DNA of 64,000 nt from Pelagisphaera sp964404745 (GCA_964404745.1 CAYOLG010000003.1:62001-126000); one strand, 5' to 3'. Positions 25,766-34,377 are shown, counted from the first letter of the stretch. Program-made: numbers and translations. The notes: generated by a model not told the origin, from the letters alone.

Positions 25766-26515
25766 TTATAAGCGTGGAGTTTTCGCATCAGCGACTCCGG
25801 CGATAGAACTCCACAAGAGCGGACCTTCCGAGTAAAGGCGAACAGCATATTCGACCCCGGACTGGATGCCTAATGTCCGGGCCCGCGACAACTGCAGGTC
25901 CACGTAATCCAAATTTCCCGTTTGGCTTTCATGGCAGGCCATCAGTTCTTTCCACCGTTCAGCTTGGGCTGAAACATCAACCAGGAAGGGGACCATCCCA
26001 TCGCCACCTGCCGATTCGCTGGAAATATCGTAAAAGAAAAGCGCCTGAGTAGCATGCGGATCCAGCCCTTCTAGACCTGGCGTCTTGCCGTAGCGAGCCA
26101 GGCGATTCGCATCTCGAGCGATGATGCTCGTTTCTCGATGATCCGGGTGTTGGTTTAGATGTCCGGACGGAGCCAGGACGATGTCCGGTCGACATCTCCG
26201 AATGGTCTTTGATGCCATCAAGGTGATTTCCAGATCCGATCGCAGTCGGGTATCTCCGGCTGTCGAGGGGAACTGAACTTGGGCGCCGATCATTTCAGCC
26301 GCTTTCATGGCCTCCTTTTCTCGCACGGATCGGTTGCCATGGGTTCCCGCTTCTCCACGCGATAGGACAACCAAGTCGATGGCCGACCCCTTTTCTGCCG
26401 CATCGAGCAATACCGCTCCGCAGCCGAATTCGATATCATCGGGATGAGCCCCAAAAGCTAGGATTCGCTTACCAGTCATGTCGACACTCTGCATAGGCAT
26501 CTCCCGAGTTTTCAA
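25766..26515 (-). CDS. bshB: PIG-L deacetylase BshB (GlcNAc-malate deacetylase)
   Basis: This protein of about 249 residues has the zinc site AHPDD in RILAFGAHPDDIEFGCGA, the second metal-ligand His in the HPDHRETS region and LSRGEAGTHGNRSVREKE. This is the pattern of BshB1-type enzymes, which remove acetate from GlcNAc-malate. Another start (ATG at 26479, MTGKRILAFGAH) is closer to the usual family start. Either way it overlaps the end of the BshC-like gene (26469), so the genes are translationally coupled. bshA follows 14 bases later. Confidence 0.9.
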   Translation of the reverse strand: MKTREMPMQSVDMTGKRILAFGAHPDDIEFGCGAVLLDAAEKGSAIDLVVLSRGEAGTHGNRSVREKEAMKAAEMIGAQVQFPSTAGDTRLRSDLEITLMASKTIRRCRPDIVLAPSGHLNQHPDHRETSIIARDANRLARYGKTPGLEGLDPHATQALFFYDISSESAGGDGMVPFLVDVSAQAERWKELMACHESQTGNLDYVDLQLSRARTLGIQSGVEYAVRLYSEGPLLWSSIAGVADAKTPRL

Positions 26516-27248
26516 TAAAATCGCGTTTCACGAACTGAATCTCTGGGGCATCCGATTGGTTCAGATACTGAATCTCGCCTTCTCCAGCAACGTAATGCGT
26601 GCAAGCGATAACGGATTGCATCCACTTGAGGCGCGTATCTCGAGCCGGGCTGATCATGCTTTTCGCAACTCCGCCTACCTCCACATCGATGTAACGCCCA
26701 CCTCCTTTGAATAGTCTGTACTTACCATCGCGATACCGAGCTCTCACGATCTCTCCCTCATAGGGCGTATCCACAAAATAATCATCTATTTCAATTGCTG
26801 CCTCGCGAAACTCCGGATCGCTCGATCGCTGCAACTCCACCCCTTCAAGAAATCCCATTCTTTCGTACATCTGCAAGCAGAATTCCGCGACATTTTCGGT
26901 GTCCACCGAGGCGAAGGCCTCAACGAGCTCGCCATCCACCAAATTGGGCAAGCAGCGCTTCGTTTTGTCCTTCCAGCCAGATTTGATCGTCTTGCAGTAC
27001 AAAGGTGAATACAGCTTTTGGATCTTGTTGGAAATTTCGAAATTCAATCGCTCCGTCTTGCCCGTGTGCCGATTGACCAGAGAGGAGCAGGTTTCCCGAT
27101 GGTCGTGATCGCTGTCGTGCACGAAAAACACCACTCTTCCGCCGATCTCGCTCTGCAATCGTTTGGCAGTCTTGATCTTGGCAAACAGAAATCGATTTGG
27201 GAAAATCCCGCAAGGCTGCTGCCCAAAACAAATAATAGGATCCGGCAC
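26469..27248 (-). CDS. Compact BshC-like protein (putative bacillithiol cysteine ligase)
   Basis: Only 259 residues, against about 540 in Bacillus BshC. The N-terminus reads IICFGQQPCGIF, then FAKIKTAKRL, VVFFVHDSDHDHRET. This lines up with the BshC pattern GQQAG-L, K-A-L and P-FW---DHD-E. Near the C-terminus DTRLKWMQSVIACTHYVAGE and GEIQYL line up with the BshC blocks TRPLMQ and FIAGPGEINY. The C-terminal coiled coil of BshC is missing. The start is a GTG sharing one base with the symporter stop, five bases after a perfect AGGAGG. It overlaps bshB, so it probably adds Cys to glucosaminyl-malate. Alignment is from memory, so function is inferred. Confidence 0.7.
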   Translation of the reverse strand: MPDPIICFGQQPCGIFPNRFLFAKIKTAKRLQSEIGGRVVFFVHDSDHDHRETCSSLVNRHTGKTERLNFEISNKIQKLYSPLYCKTIKSGWKDKTKRCLPNLVDGELVEAFASVDTENVAEFCLQMYERMGFLEGVELQRSSDPEFREAAIEIDDYFVDTPYEGEIVRARYRDGKYRLFKGGGRYIDVEVGGVAKSMISPARDTRLKWMQSVIACTHYVAGEGEIQYLNQSDAPEIQFVKRDFIENSGDAYAECRHDW

Positions 27249-28942
27249 TAAACCTCCTTTTTGCCAATCACCAATTGTATTGAGTAACTGATGACGATTA
27301 CTAATGTGCAGGCTATCAGGTTATACCAAAGATATCCAATCTCCACCAACTCTGTAAAATACAGAAATAGAACAGTGATTTGAGCGATGATGGCGGCAAT
27401 AAAGGCTGCATGGGCTCCGATTTTCCTGATGAAGAAAGCGGCCAGAAATAGGCCCAACACCGTTCCATAGAATAGCGATCCAACAATATTAACCGCTTCA
27501 ATCAAACTCTCCACCATGCTAGCAAACAAGGCGAAGAGAATGGCCAGCCCTCCCCACATGGCGGTAAAGCTTCTAGATGCCTTCATATAATGGACCTCGT
27601 CGCGGCCTTTAACGAAGTGGTTTTGGTAGAAGTCTACAGTGGTGATGGTGGCTAAGGCGCTCAATTCAGACGCCGTAGACGACATGGCCGCGCTCAATAT
27701 CACCGCGATCAAAAGCCCGATTAACCCGACAGGCAGCTCGTTGAGAACAAAGTGGATAAAGACGTAATCAGTTTCCTTCATACTCTCCTGACCCGTTGAC
27801 CGAGCAATGTGCCCCTTGAGTTGAGACCGGGCCTCTTTGACCGCCAGGCTGGCATTCTGCAGCTCCGCTTTTGACGCACGAGTCTCGTCGGAATCTCCAT
27901 TTCTCAGAGCATCAATATAGCCCTCAATGGCACTTTTCTGCTCTTCAAAACGGCTCTCGAATCTGAGTTCGTATTCCCGATACGCATTGGCATCCGCAGA
28001 TTCCGCGATTTCGGTCATGGGCTCCGGCAGGAAAGTCGCCGGCGGACGCTCCCATTGGTAAAAGACGAATACCAGAACTCCCAGCAGGAGAATCATAAAC
28101 TGCATGGGGACCTTGAGCAAGGCGTTGAACATGAGGCCAAGCCGGCTTTCCCGCACCGATTGGCCAGACATGTAACGCTGGGCCTGGGATTGGTCCGTGC
28201 CAAAATAGGAAAGGGAGAGGAAAAACCCGCCTAGCAAGCCGGACCAAATCGTGTACCGCGTATTCAAATCGAATGACAGATCTACCACATTCAGGTGCCC
28301 CAACGCTCCCGCGACGCTGAGATTCTCTCTAAATCCCGCATGTCCCATAATCTTGTATACAACGATACCGAAAGCGATCGCCATTCCCGTGAGAATCACC
28401 GTCATTTGGTACTTGTGGGTGACGCTGACGGCATGCGAGCCGCCCGTAACCGTGTAGATAATGACCGCCAGACCGACCCCGATAACGGTGGTATTCATGT
28501 CCCAACCAAGGACACTCGTCAGGATGATCGAGGGAGCGTAAATCGTGATGCCCGCTGAAAATCCTCGTTGAATCAGAAAAATCGCGCTTCCCAAGGTTCT
28601 CGTCTTGGAGTCGAACCGGTGTTCAAGAAACTCATAAACCGAGCAAAGCTCGAGCTTGTAGTACATGGGCACGAACACCGCGGCTATCAAGATCAGGGCT
28701 AGCGGCATGCCAAAATAGTTTTGCACGAAAGCCATACCGCTATCGTAGGCCAAGCCGGGCGTAGACAGGAATGTGATAGCGCTGGCCTGGGTAGCCATCA
28801 CCGACAAGCCGATCGTTCCCCAACTGTTGGAGCTTCCTTTCAGGAACTCATCCAACTTGCGGTCATTGCGAGTGCTCCAAACGCCGAAAAATACGATGGC
28901 GATCAGAGTCACCCCTAGTGTAACGATGTCGATAGGATTCAT
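27248..28942 (-). CDS. Sodium:solute symporter (SSS family) with long cytoplasmic loop
   Basis: This 564-residue protein has about 13-14 membrane segments. SSS marks are FFGVWSTRNDRKLDEFLKG, LSVMATQASAITFLSTPGLA and FEYFLEHRF-like YEFLEHRFDSKTRTLGS. A hydrophilic, charged stretch of about 90 residues (roughly 310-400, rich in E, R and K) lies between two membrane segments and is absent in short SSS members. The gene follows a 47-residue membrane protein gene after 17 bases and overlaps the BshC-like gene. The substrate is unknown. The operon suggests an amino sugar, malate or thiol-related solute. Confidence 0.88.
   Translation of the reverse strand: MNPIDIVTLGVTLIAIVFFGVWSTRNDRKLDEFLKGSSNSWGTIGLSVMATQASAITFLSTPGLAYDSGMAFVQNYFGMPLALILIAAVFVPMYYKLELCSVYEFLEHRFDSKTRTLGSAIFLIQRGFSAGITIYAPSIILTSVLGWDMNTTVIGVGLAVIIYTVTGGSHAVSVTHKYQMTVILTGMAIAFGIVVYKIMGHAGFRENLSVAGALGHLNVVDLSFDLNTRYTIWSGLLGGFFLSLSYFGTDQSQAQRYMSGQSVRESRLGLMFNALLKVPMQFMILLLGVLVFVFYQWERPPATFLPEPMTEIAESADANAYREYELRFESRFEEQKSAIEGYIDALRNGDSDETRASKAELQNASLAVKEARSQLKGHIARSTGQESMKETDYVFIHFVLNELPVGLIGLLIAVILSAAMSSTASELSALATITTVDFYQNHFVKGRDEVHYMKASRSFTAMWGGLAILFALFASMVESLIEAVNIVGSLFYGTVLGLFLAAFFIRKIGAHAAFIAAIIAQITVLFLYFTELVEIGYLWYNLIACTLVIVISYSIQLVIGKKEV
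27253..27258 (-). promoter_or_regulatory. Perfect AGGAGG ribosome site deciding the GTG start of the BshC-like gene
   Basis: The minus strand reads AGGAGG at 27258-27253, inside the last codons of the symporter gene and four to five bases before GTG at 27248-27246. The stop TAG (27250-27248) and the GTG share one G, so translation of the two genes is tightly coupled. Confidence 0.8.
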
Positions 28943-28959
28943 AGGTTCGGGTGTTCGCT

Positions 28960-29103
28960 CTAATCGAATGTCTTAGTCAGCCAAACGAAGAAAGCGATTT
29001 GGGCCACCAACGCCCCTACCACAATCAAGTAAAGCTCAGTCCAACCCTTGGAACTATCTTTTTTAGCCGATTTGGCGATTTCAGTTTCCGGATCCGGTTC
29101 CAT
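28960..29103 (-). CDS. 47-residue single-span membrane protein
   Basis: An ATG at 29103 opens a 47-codon frame with a charged N-terminal half (EPDPETEIAKSAKKDSSKG) and one hydrophobic helix (ELYLIVVGALVAQIAFFVWL). Its start overlaps the end of the large PIG-L gene by 23 bases, and the symporter gene starts 17 bases after its stop. Tight coupling on both sides supports a real gene, probably a small subunit or chaperone of the symporter. No family is recognised. Confidence 0.7.
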   Translation of the reverse strand: MEPDPETEIAKSAKKDSSKGWTELYLIVVGALVAQIAFFVWLTKTFD

Positions 29104-31633
29104 GTCCTAAAGAGATTAAATTAACGAAAAGCCGAATCGCCCCGGGATTTCCCTCAGGCAATTGTCGGAAAAAAGATAGCCCAGTATAAGCATACCAACC
29201 CTTGCCGTAGCGGGCGACTAAAAGCCCTCCCTTTCTCGGCGGCTCCCCTCTATCATTAGCCGAAAGCAGGGGCTCGTAGGCCTCGTCCCAACTGCTGGCA
29301 AAATATAGTCCGCGCTCTTGTATCCAATTATCAAAGTCCTTATTCGTAATACGGTTCGGGAAATTGAAAACAGGATGCTCGGGATTGAGTATCTCCACGG
29401 GAACTTTCTCTTCGGAGACGCGTTCGCGAGACAGCCTAATCGGAAAGGGGGCCGTAAATCTGGATTTGGTTTGGAAGCTAGTCGAGTTGTACTGGGATAT
29501 CAAAGTGCCACCACGCTCCACGTATTCCAGCAAGGCGTCAAACCTCCTGTCTAGTCCCGCAAAAGCGTCAAAGACCCTAGGCCCTAAAATCACGGTGTCG
29601 AACCCCGCGATCACCTCTTCGGAAATCTCATCCACGGAGAGCCGCTCAACGGTATAGCCAATTCGATCTAGCGTGTCCGGAACCGCGTCGCCTACTCCCA
29701 ATACGCAGGCAATTCTCGTTCCTGCCCGGCTTAAATCTAATCTAGTGAGACGTGTCTCCGCCTTGCGAAGCAGCGGATGCCTGCCAATATGATCGTAATA
29801 GATTTCCCGTAGACTGGAATCAAATCGTTTGCCCTCGGAGGACAACGCGCTAAATGCAATAGTCGCTACTGATGACGATTCCGGGGGCGTCACTCGGGCA
29901 TTAATCAGTAATGAGTCCCCTTCACCTTCGAGAGAAAATTCTGGGTTGGCGATCTCTGCTTTCCAATCCTTCGGAACCTCCGCTTGCAAAACGCCAGAGA
30001 TCAAACCAGTATGGCTCGTCACCCGCACCGCAATCTCCTTCGCCCGTCCATCTTCGAAAAGCGTCACCGCACTCTCGGGCTTTAATGCTAAGGCTGGGCG
30101 AATCACTACTGGCTCCCGAACCTCCCCTTTGACAGGGTCGCTGGTTACTTTGATCAAAGGAACATCGAAATCAACCGTCTGACCCTCAACTTCGATGGTC
30201 GCGGTGATAGCAACCGGATCCGGCAGGGATTCTCCTTCGAGTAATCGCCTGTTAGCCAGCTGGTAAATCCCTAAACTAGGGGTCTCTTCTAGCCAGTAAG
30301 GTTGCGTATAGGGAGCATCCGCAGGCAAAAGGGTCTTCAGCGAAACCGTCTCTACCTGATTAGCTGGAAGACTGATGTCTAGGTTATCCTGGCGAGTTAG
30401 TCGCTCGCGCTCAGGCCAAACAGCGCTGTCGAAATAGCTGGCTTTCAATCCAAGCAAACGCGCTCCCAATGGAGACCGATTGACGATCTCTACATTGATA
30501 GCGACATCGCCGCCCGGCAACAGGTAGGCGCTCTCGTTCCGGGCTTCGATATGCAAGCCCATCGACGAAGCAATTATGTTTTGAACCTGGGATCGTTTCC
30601 GCCTGACAAACCGGGAGTCCGACAAGGTTCGCAATTCCTTATCCAGCTCCAGCAAGTCAACGACAGATAGCCACGGATCCTCTATGTTGAAATTCGATTT
30701 GATCTTTTGGATACGGTCAGAGATAGCCATTCCCGTCTCATAGCGCCCCCAAGTTGCATCCAGACCCCTCAGGAAATCGCCCTCCGCAGGATCCCCGTCG
30801 AGCAACACGAGCCTCTCCATTTGAGAGCCGCGCCGACCAGCTCGCCCGAAACCCTGGCTTTTGTGCATGCTTCGGCTACGCGCGGAGATCTCAGTATAGG
30901 ACTCGCCCAACAAGGGATTGTACATTCCGATCTCCAAATTGACGATTTCCCTGGATTCGCTCTGGAGATCGGAGATCGGAGGTCCACCGCTTCCGCCCCG
31001 CCTCTGGCCAAAGCCATTCCAAAAGATCCGTTTCGCTTGATGCGTATCCAAAGTATCTAGCTGATCGGGAAACGCCTTCGAATCCGCAGCCAGCCTAAAC
31101 GCTTTCAGCGCCAATTGGGCAGACACCGTGTGATGGCCGTGGGTCGGTCCCGCATCGGGATTAAATCGGGTGATGATGACATCTGGCTGAAAATAGCGGA
31201 CCGCGTATACGACATCCCCCAAAATCTCGTCCTCTTCCCAATTCTCCAAGGTATCTTCCGGCCCTTTGGAGTATCCGAAGTCCCGAGCTCGGGTGAATAG
31301 CTGCTTCGCCCCATCGATTTTTCGGGCCTGCAAAAGCTCATTGGCCCGAATCAGTCCCAATTCTTCCTTAAGCTCGGAACCAATCAAGTTTTGTCCGCCG
31401 CCCCCTCGCGTCAGGGACAAATAAGCAGTCTCGAGCCGCGCTTCCTGAGCCAGATAGGTCAGCAGCGTCGTATTTTCGTCATCCGGGTGGGCGGCGACGT
31501 GTAAAACGGATCCCACTTGGTCCAGCTTGCTGATCTCGTTTAGTATCTCAGAAGGAGTCATCATTTCGGCCCAAGAAGCTGCTTCAAAAAAGGCGAAGAA
31601 GGCGGCAATGCGTAGCGAGGTAATAATAGGCAC
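29081..31633 (-). CDS. Large secreted PIG-L (LmbE-like) deacetylase
   Basis: This 850-residue protein has a signal peptide of about 21 residues, followed by a PIG-L zinc-hydrolase domain with VLHVAAHPDDENTTLLTYL, SLTRGGGGQNLIGSE and the ligand region PTHGHHTVSAQLALKAF. The middle contains beta-sandwich repeats (VSLKTLLPAD, VPKDWKAEIANPEFSLEGEG). The C-terminal 200 residues resemble a ThuA/GATase-like domain (FDTVILGPRVFDAFAG, YVERGGTLISQYNS). It is the first gene of the operon. It probably deacetylates an N-acetylated sugar or conjugate in the periplasm. The link to the thiol genes is inference. Confidence 0.85.
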   Translation of the reverse strand: MPIITSLRIAAFFAFFEAASWAEMMTPSEILNEISKLDQVGSVLHVAAHPDDENTTLLTYLAQEARLETAYLSLTRGGGGQNLIGSELKEELGLIRANELLQARKIDGAKQLFTRARDFGYSKGPEDTLENWEEDEILGDVVYAVRYFQPDVIITRFNPDAGPTHGHHTVSAQLALKAFRLAADSKAFPDQLDTLDTHQAKRIFWNGFGQRRGGSGGPPISDLQSESREIVNLEIGMYNPLLGESYTEISARSRSMHKSQGFGRAGRRGSQMERLVLLDGDPAEGDFLRGLDATWGRYETGMAISDRIQKIKSNFNIEDPWLSVVDLLELDKELRTLSDSRFVRRKRSQVQNIIASSMGLHIEARNESAYLLPGGDVAINVEIVNRSPLGARLLGLKASYFDSAVWPERERLTRQDNLDISLPANQVETVSLKTLLPADAPYTQPYWLEETPSLGIYQLANRRLLEGESLPDPVAITATIEVEGQTVDFDVPLIKVTSDPVKGEVREPVVIRPALALKPESAVTLFEDGRAKEIAVRVTSHTGLISGVLQAEVPKDWKAEIANPEFSLEGEGDSLLINARVTPPESSSVATIAFSALSSEGKRFDSSLREIYYDHIGRHPLLRKAETRLTRLDLSRAGTRIACVLGVGDAVPDTLDRIGYTVERLSVDEISEEVIAGFDTVILGPRVFDAFAGLDRRFDALLEYVERGGTLISQYNSTSFQTKSRFTAPFPIRLSRERVSEEKVPVEILNPEHPVFNFPNRITNKDFDNWIQERGLYFASSWDEAYEPLLSANDRGEPPRKGGLLVARYGKGWYAYTGLSFFRQLPEGNPGAIRLFVNLISLGHGTGSGN

Positions 31634-31827
31634 TTTGCGGAAGGAAGGTTCTAACGGACGCTAACGGGCTAAAGCTTCGAATTACTGCCAATATCTACCC
31701 TCACCTCAAGATCTTATACTCCTCGCCAAGAGATTTGCTTAAGCTGCCCGAATTGAAATTGAAGCGTCCCCTCTTTCGTATAAGAGGAAGACAGAACCCT
31801 GTGCCACGCGCGTCGAGGTTTGATAAA

Positions 31828-32994
31828 ATGGCTCAACCACCCTCAACCGCCTCAATGTCCCCGCTAACCGCTCTACCCGGCCAGTATTGCTCGCTTTTTG
31901 CCATGGCTCTTGCCGCCTGCGCTTTTGCCCTTCCGGCTTGGGCGGGCTTCACCATCTCAGGGAATATTGGCAGTGGCCAAGGCGAAAGGGAACTGGTACT
32001 TTTCCGGGTAGACATCGATTCGAACGGCAAGCAAGCGGAGGGTCGCATCTCCGTCGCCGCCAATGGGGATTTTTCCCAAGAGTTCTCGGGCGAACCAGGC
32101 CTCTTTTCCCTAGAACTCCCAGATGGGCAAACACTTGGACTGGCGATCGACCACGATCAAGACATCGCGATCCACCCTGATAATGCAGCGTCCATTGGCT
32201 TTTCAGTTACAGGCTCGCCGGATACGTTCGACCTACAAGCCTACGAGGCCTTCCGGAAAGATTCGCTAAACCGGCTCGTCTACCCGCCTAGAGCCGAGCT
32301 CAATGCCGTCAAGGAGAATCCCGACGCTCCCGCTGAGCTGATGACCCGCCTCGCCAAGGCGGAAGTCCAAGGCTATGCCGCCCATCGGCGCGAGCTTAAC
32401 GATTTCACCATCGAGCAAATCGGAAACTCCGCGGCCCTCTACGCGACTTCACTCCGATGGGATCCGGACTATCGATTGGACGAGCTCAGAGATCAGGTAG
32501 ACGTTTTCGCAAAGAAACGCCCCGAGCTTGCTATTACGAAAAGCATGCAAATGCGTCTCCAGCGATTCGGCCGCACCGCTATCGGGGCCATCGGATCCCC
32601 GCTTTCTGGCCAGTCATTGGATGGAAGGCAATACGCCCTGGCAGACTTTCGAGGCAAATATGTCCTAGTGGACTTCTGGGCTTCTTGGTGCGTTCCTTGC
32701 CGCGTAGAGAATCGCCTCTATAACAAGCTCTTACCGGAATACGCCGAGCAGCCTTTCGCCATATTCAGCGTCAATTTGGATAATAGCCGCCAGGTCTGGG
32801 AAATGGCTTCCAAACGCGATCGGGTATCTTGGCCACAAATTTCGGACTTGCTGGGGTTACAATCTCCGTTAGCTACCGCTTACAATGTTACCGCCCTGCC
32901 TATGAGCTTTCTTATGGATCCCGACGGTCGCATCATAGCCCGAAACTTGAGAGGCGAGGAGCTGGAGGCGAGACTCGAGGAGCTCTTCGAATAG
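31828..32994 (+). CDS. TlpA/ResA-like thioredoxin with N-terminal DUF4369-like domain
   Basis: I use the ATG at 31828 (MAQPPSTASMSPLTALPG), which has a GAGG 10 bases upstream. The frame opens earlier at 31735 and an ATG at 31855 is also possible. It gives about 388 residues. A signal peptide ends near ALPAWA. The N-terminal 130 residues are beta-rich, then a helical linker, and the last 140 residues are a TlpA-type thioredoxin (YVLVDFWASWCVPCRVENR, with the WCVPC site, then a cis-Pro in VTALPMSFLMDPDG). It should be a periplasmic disulfide reductase, as in cytochrome maturation. A redox partner gene is not near. Confidence 0.85.
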   Translation: MAQPPSTASMSPLTALPGQYCSLFAMALAACAFALPAWAGFTISGNIGSGQGERELVLFRVDIDSNGKQAEGRISVAANGDFSQEFSGEPGLFSLELPDGQTLGLAIDHDQDIAIHPDNAASIGFSVTGSPDTFDLQAYEAFRKDSLNRLVYPPRAELNAVKENPDAPAELMTRLAKAEVQGYAAHRRELNDFTIEQIGNSAALYATSLRWDPDYRLDELRDQVDVFAKKRPELAITKSMQMRLQRFGRTAIGAIGSPLSGQSLDGRQYALADFRGKYVLVDFWASWCVPCRVENRLYNKLLPEYAEQPFAIFSVNLDNSRQVWEMASKRDRVSWPQISDLLGLQSPLATAYNVTALPMSFLMDPDGRIIARNLRGEELEARLEELFE

Positions 32995-33086
32995 ATTCAA
33001 AGTATCGGGACTGAAACACGTATTTTGACATTCGTATTATTCCCAGTGTGGCAGCGGCCCACGCATTGCGGAGCCGCGAGAAATAG

Positions 33087-33137
33087 AACCGGCATCTTGC
33101 CTGTTTGCGATACAGACAGGCTGGAAGCCCGCGCTAC
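33087..33137. repeat. GTAG-foot hairpin upstream of the cyclophilin gene
   Basis: GCCTGT (33099-33104) pairs with ACAGGC (33116-33121). The right flank is GGAAGCCCGCGCTAC, so the minus strand begins GTAGCGCGGGCTTCC. The same CCCGCGCTACT flank recurs at 34349-34372. It lies in the gap of about 200 bases before the lipoprotein gene. Confidence 0.55.
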
Positions 33138-33195
33138 TTTTAATACCCAGATTGCTGTTGAACCCTCTTGCAAGAAGCCCCTTACTCCGAGCCCT

Positions 33196-34260
33196 ATGAA
33201 AATTTCTGGAATCAAAGCCTGGGCGATCATTGCAATCGCTCTTCTAGCTTTCCTGGCTGGATGTTCGAAAAAGCAGACTACGCTGGTTGCCCGCATGGAG
33301 ACGACCCAAGGCGAAATGGTTATTGAGCTTTTCGAGGAAAAGACGCCCATCACCGTGGCCAATTTCGTCGGTTTGGCCGAGGGGACCAAGACTTGGACGA
33401 ATCCCGAGGGGGACGAAATGAACGAGCCTTTCTACGACGGACTTACCTTTCATCGGATCATCAAGGATTTCATGATTCAAGGGGGTTGTCCACTGGGGAC
33501 AGGAACCGGTGGTCCTGGTTATCAATTCCAAGACGAGTGTTTCGAAGGTTCCGTAGTTTCTCTTGACGGGGAAATCAGCGATCCGGAAACGGCAAATGCT
33601 GTGTTTAGCAAATTGCTACGTCCTCATCTGATGGAACATCAAGGGCAAAGTCCCATAGAGGAAATCGCAGCCCTTTTCGAAGAAATGCAATCCGCCCAAA
33701 GCGTCGAACCACTAATAGGCAAGACGGTGGAAGAATTGCAAACGCTGCTCGGATCTACGGAAGAGCTCACTCGCTTTGAACCTGCTTTGACGAAAATCAC
33801 CGGCGAAATCGATAGCGAGGAAGCTGCCAACGCCGCCTTCCAAGCGCTTTTCATACCCCACCTCCAAGAACATCAAGGCGAGAGCCCAATCCCGGGAGTT
33901 GCCGCTCTCTTCGATGAAATACGGGCCGCGAATTCGCCGACCCCTTTGATCGGCAAGACAGTCGAGGAACTGCAAGCGCTGCTTGAAACGGAAGCTTTCG
34001 TGGAGCAAACAACTCTGATTGGCAAAGTTGAATACGGCACGATCTGCATGGCCAACTCCGGACCGGATACCAATGGTTCCCAGTTTTTCATCGTTACCAA
34101 AGCCGATGGGGCCAATTGGCTCGATGGCAAGCACACCGTTTTCGGAAAGGTCATCGAAGGCATGGACGTCGCTCTCGCCATCCAGGAAGTAGAAACGGCC
34201 TCCGATGACAAACCCGTCGAAGAGGTCAAAATCCTTGGCGTATCGATCGAACGGATATAG
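33196..34260 (+). CDS. Lipoprotein cyclophilin (peptidyl-prolyl isomerase) with a duplicated insertion
   Basis: The ATG at 33196 gives 354 residues with a lipoprotein signal (lipobox LAGC, Cys23). The cyclophilin fold starts at about residue 29 (VARMETTQGEMVIELFEEKT, then the catalytic Arg region FYDGLTFHRIIKDFMIQGG). It is interrupted after FQDECF at about residue 118 by about 155 residues, then resumes with GTICMANSGPDTNGSQFFIV and WLDGKHTVFGKVIEG. The insertion consists of two similar repeats of about 77 residues (about 125-202 and 203-279), each with PHL-EHQG-SP and PLIGKTVEELQ. It should help folding of proteins in the periplasm. The insert probably binds clients or partners. Confidence 0.9.
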   Translation: MKISGIKAWAIIAIALLAFLAGCSKKQTTLVARMETTQGEMVIELFEEKTPITVANFVGLAEGTKTWTNPEGDEMNEPFYDGLTFHRIIKDFMIQGGCPLGTGTGGPGYQFQDECFEGSVVSLDGEISDPETANAVFSKLLRPHLMEHQGQSPIEEIAALFEEMQSAQSVEPLIGKTVEELQTLLGSTEELTRFEPALTKITGEIDSEEAANAAFQALFIPHLQEHQGESPIPGVAALFDEIRAANSPTPLIGKTVEELQALLETEAFVEQTTLIGKVEYGTICMANSGPDTNGSQFFIVTKADGANWLDGKHTVFGKVIEGMDVALAIQEVETASDDKPVEEVKILGVSIERI

Positions 34261-34268
34261 GGAATTTT

Positions 34269-34339
34269 GGTAGGGAGGACCGGCTCGGCCCTCCATTTCC
34301 GCACTACTATTTCGGAGGACCGAGCCGGTCCTCCCTACC
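34269..34339. repeat. Inverted repeat with perfect 20-bp arms
   Basis: GGTAGGGAGGACCGGCTCGG (34269-34288) and its exact reverse complement (34320-34339) are separated by 31 bases. It follows the cyclophilin stop by eight bases and precedes the convergent sulfatase, so it may stop transcription from both sides. Both ends carry GGTAGGG, the foot shared with the other hairpins in this window. Confidence 0.9.
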
Positions 34340-34348
34340 CTTTCGAAG

Positions 34349-34372
34349 ACGCGGTCTGAAGACCCGCGCTAC
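34349..34372. repeat. Small GTAG-foot hairpin beside the large inverted repeat
   Basis: GCGGTCTGAAGACCCGC folds into a short stem (GCG-GTCT with AGAC-C-CGC) and is followed by GCTAC, so the minus strand begins GTAGCGCGGGTCTTC. The flank matches that at 33127-33137. It lies directly before the 3' end of the sulfatase gene. Confidence 0.5.
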
Positions 34373-34377
34373 TCTTA

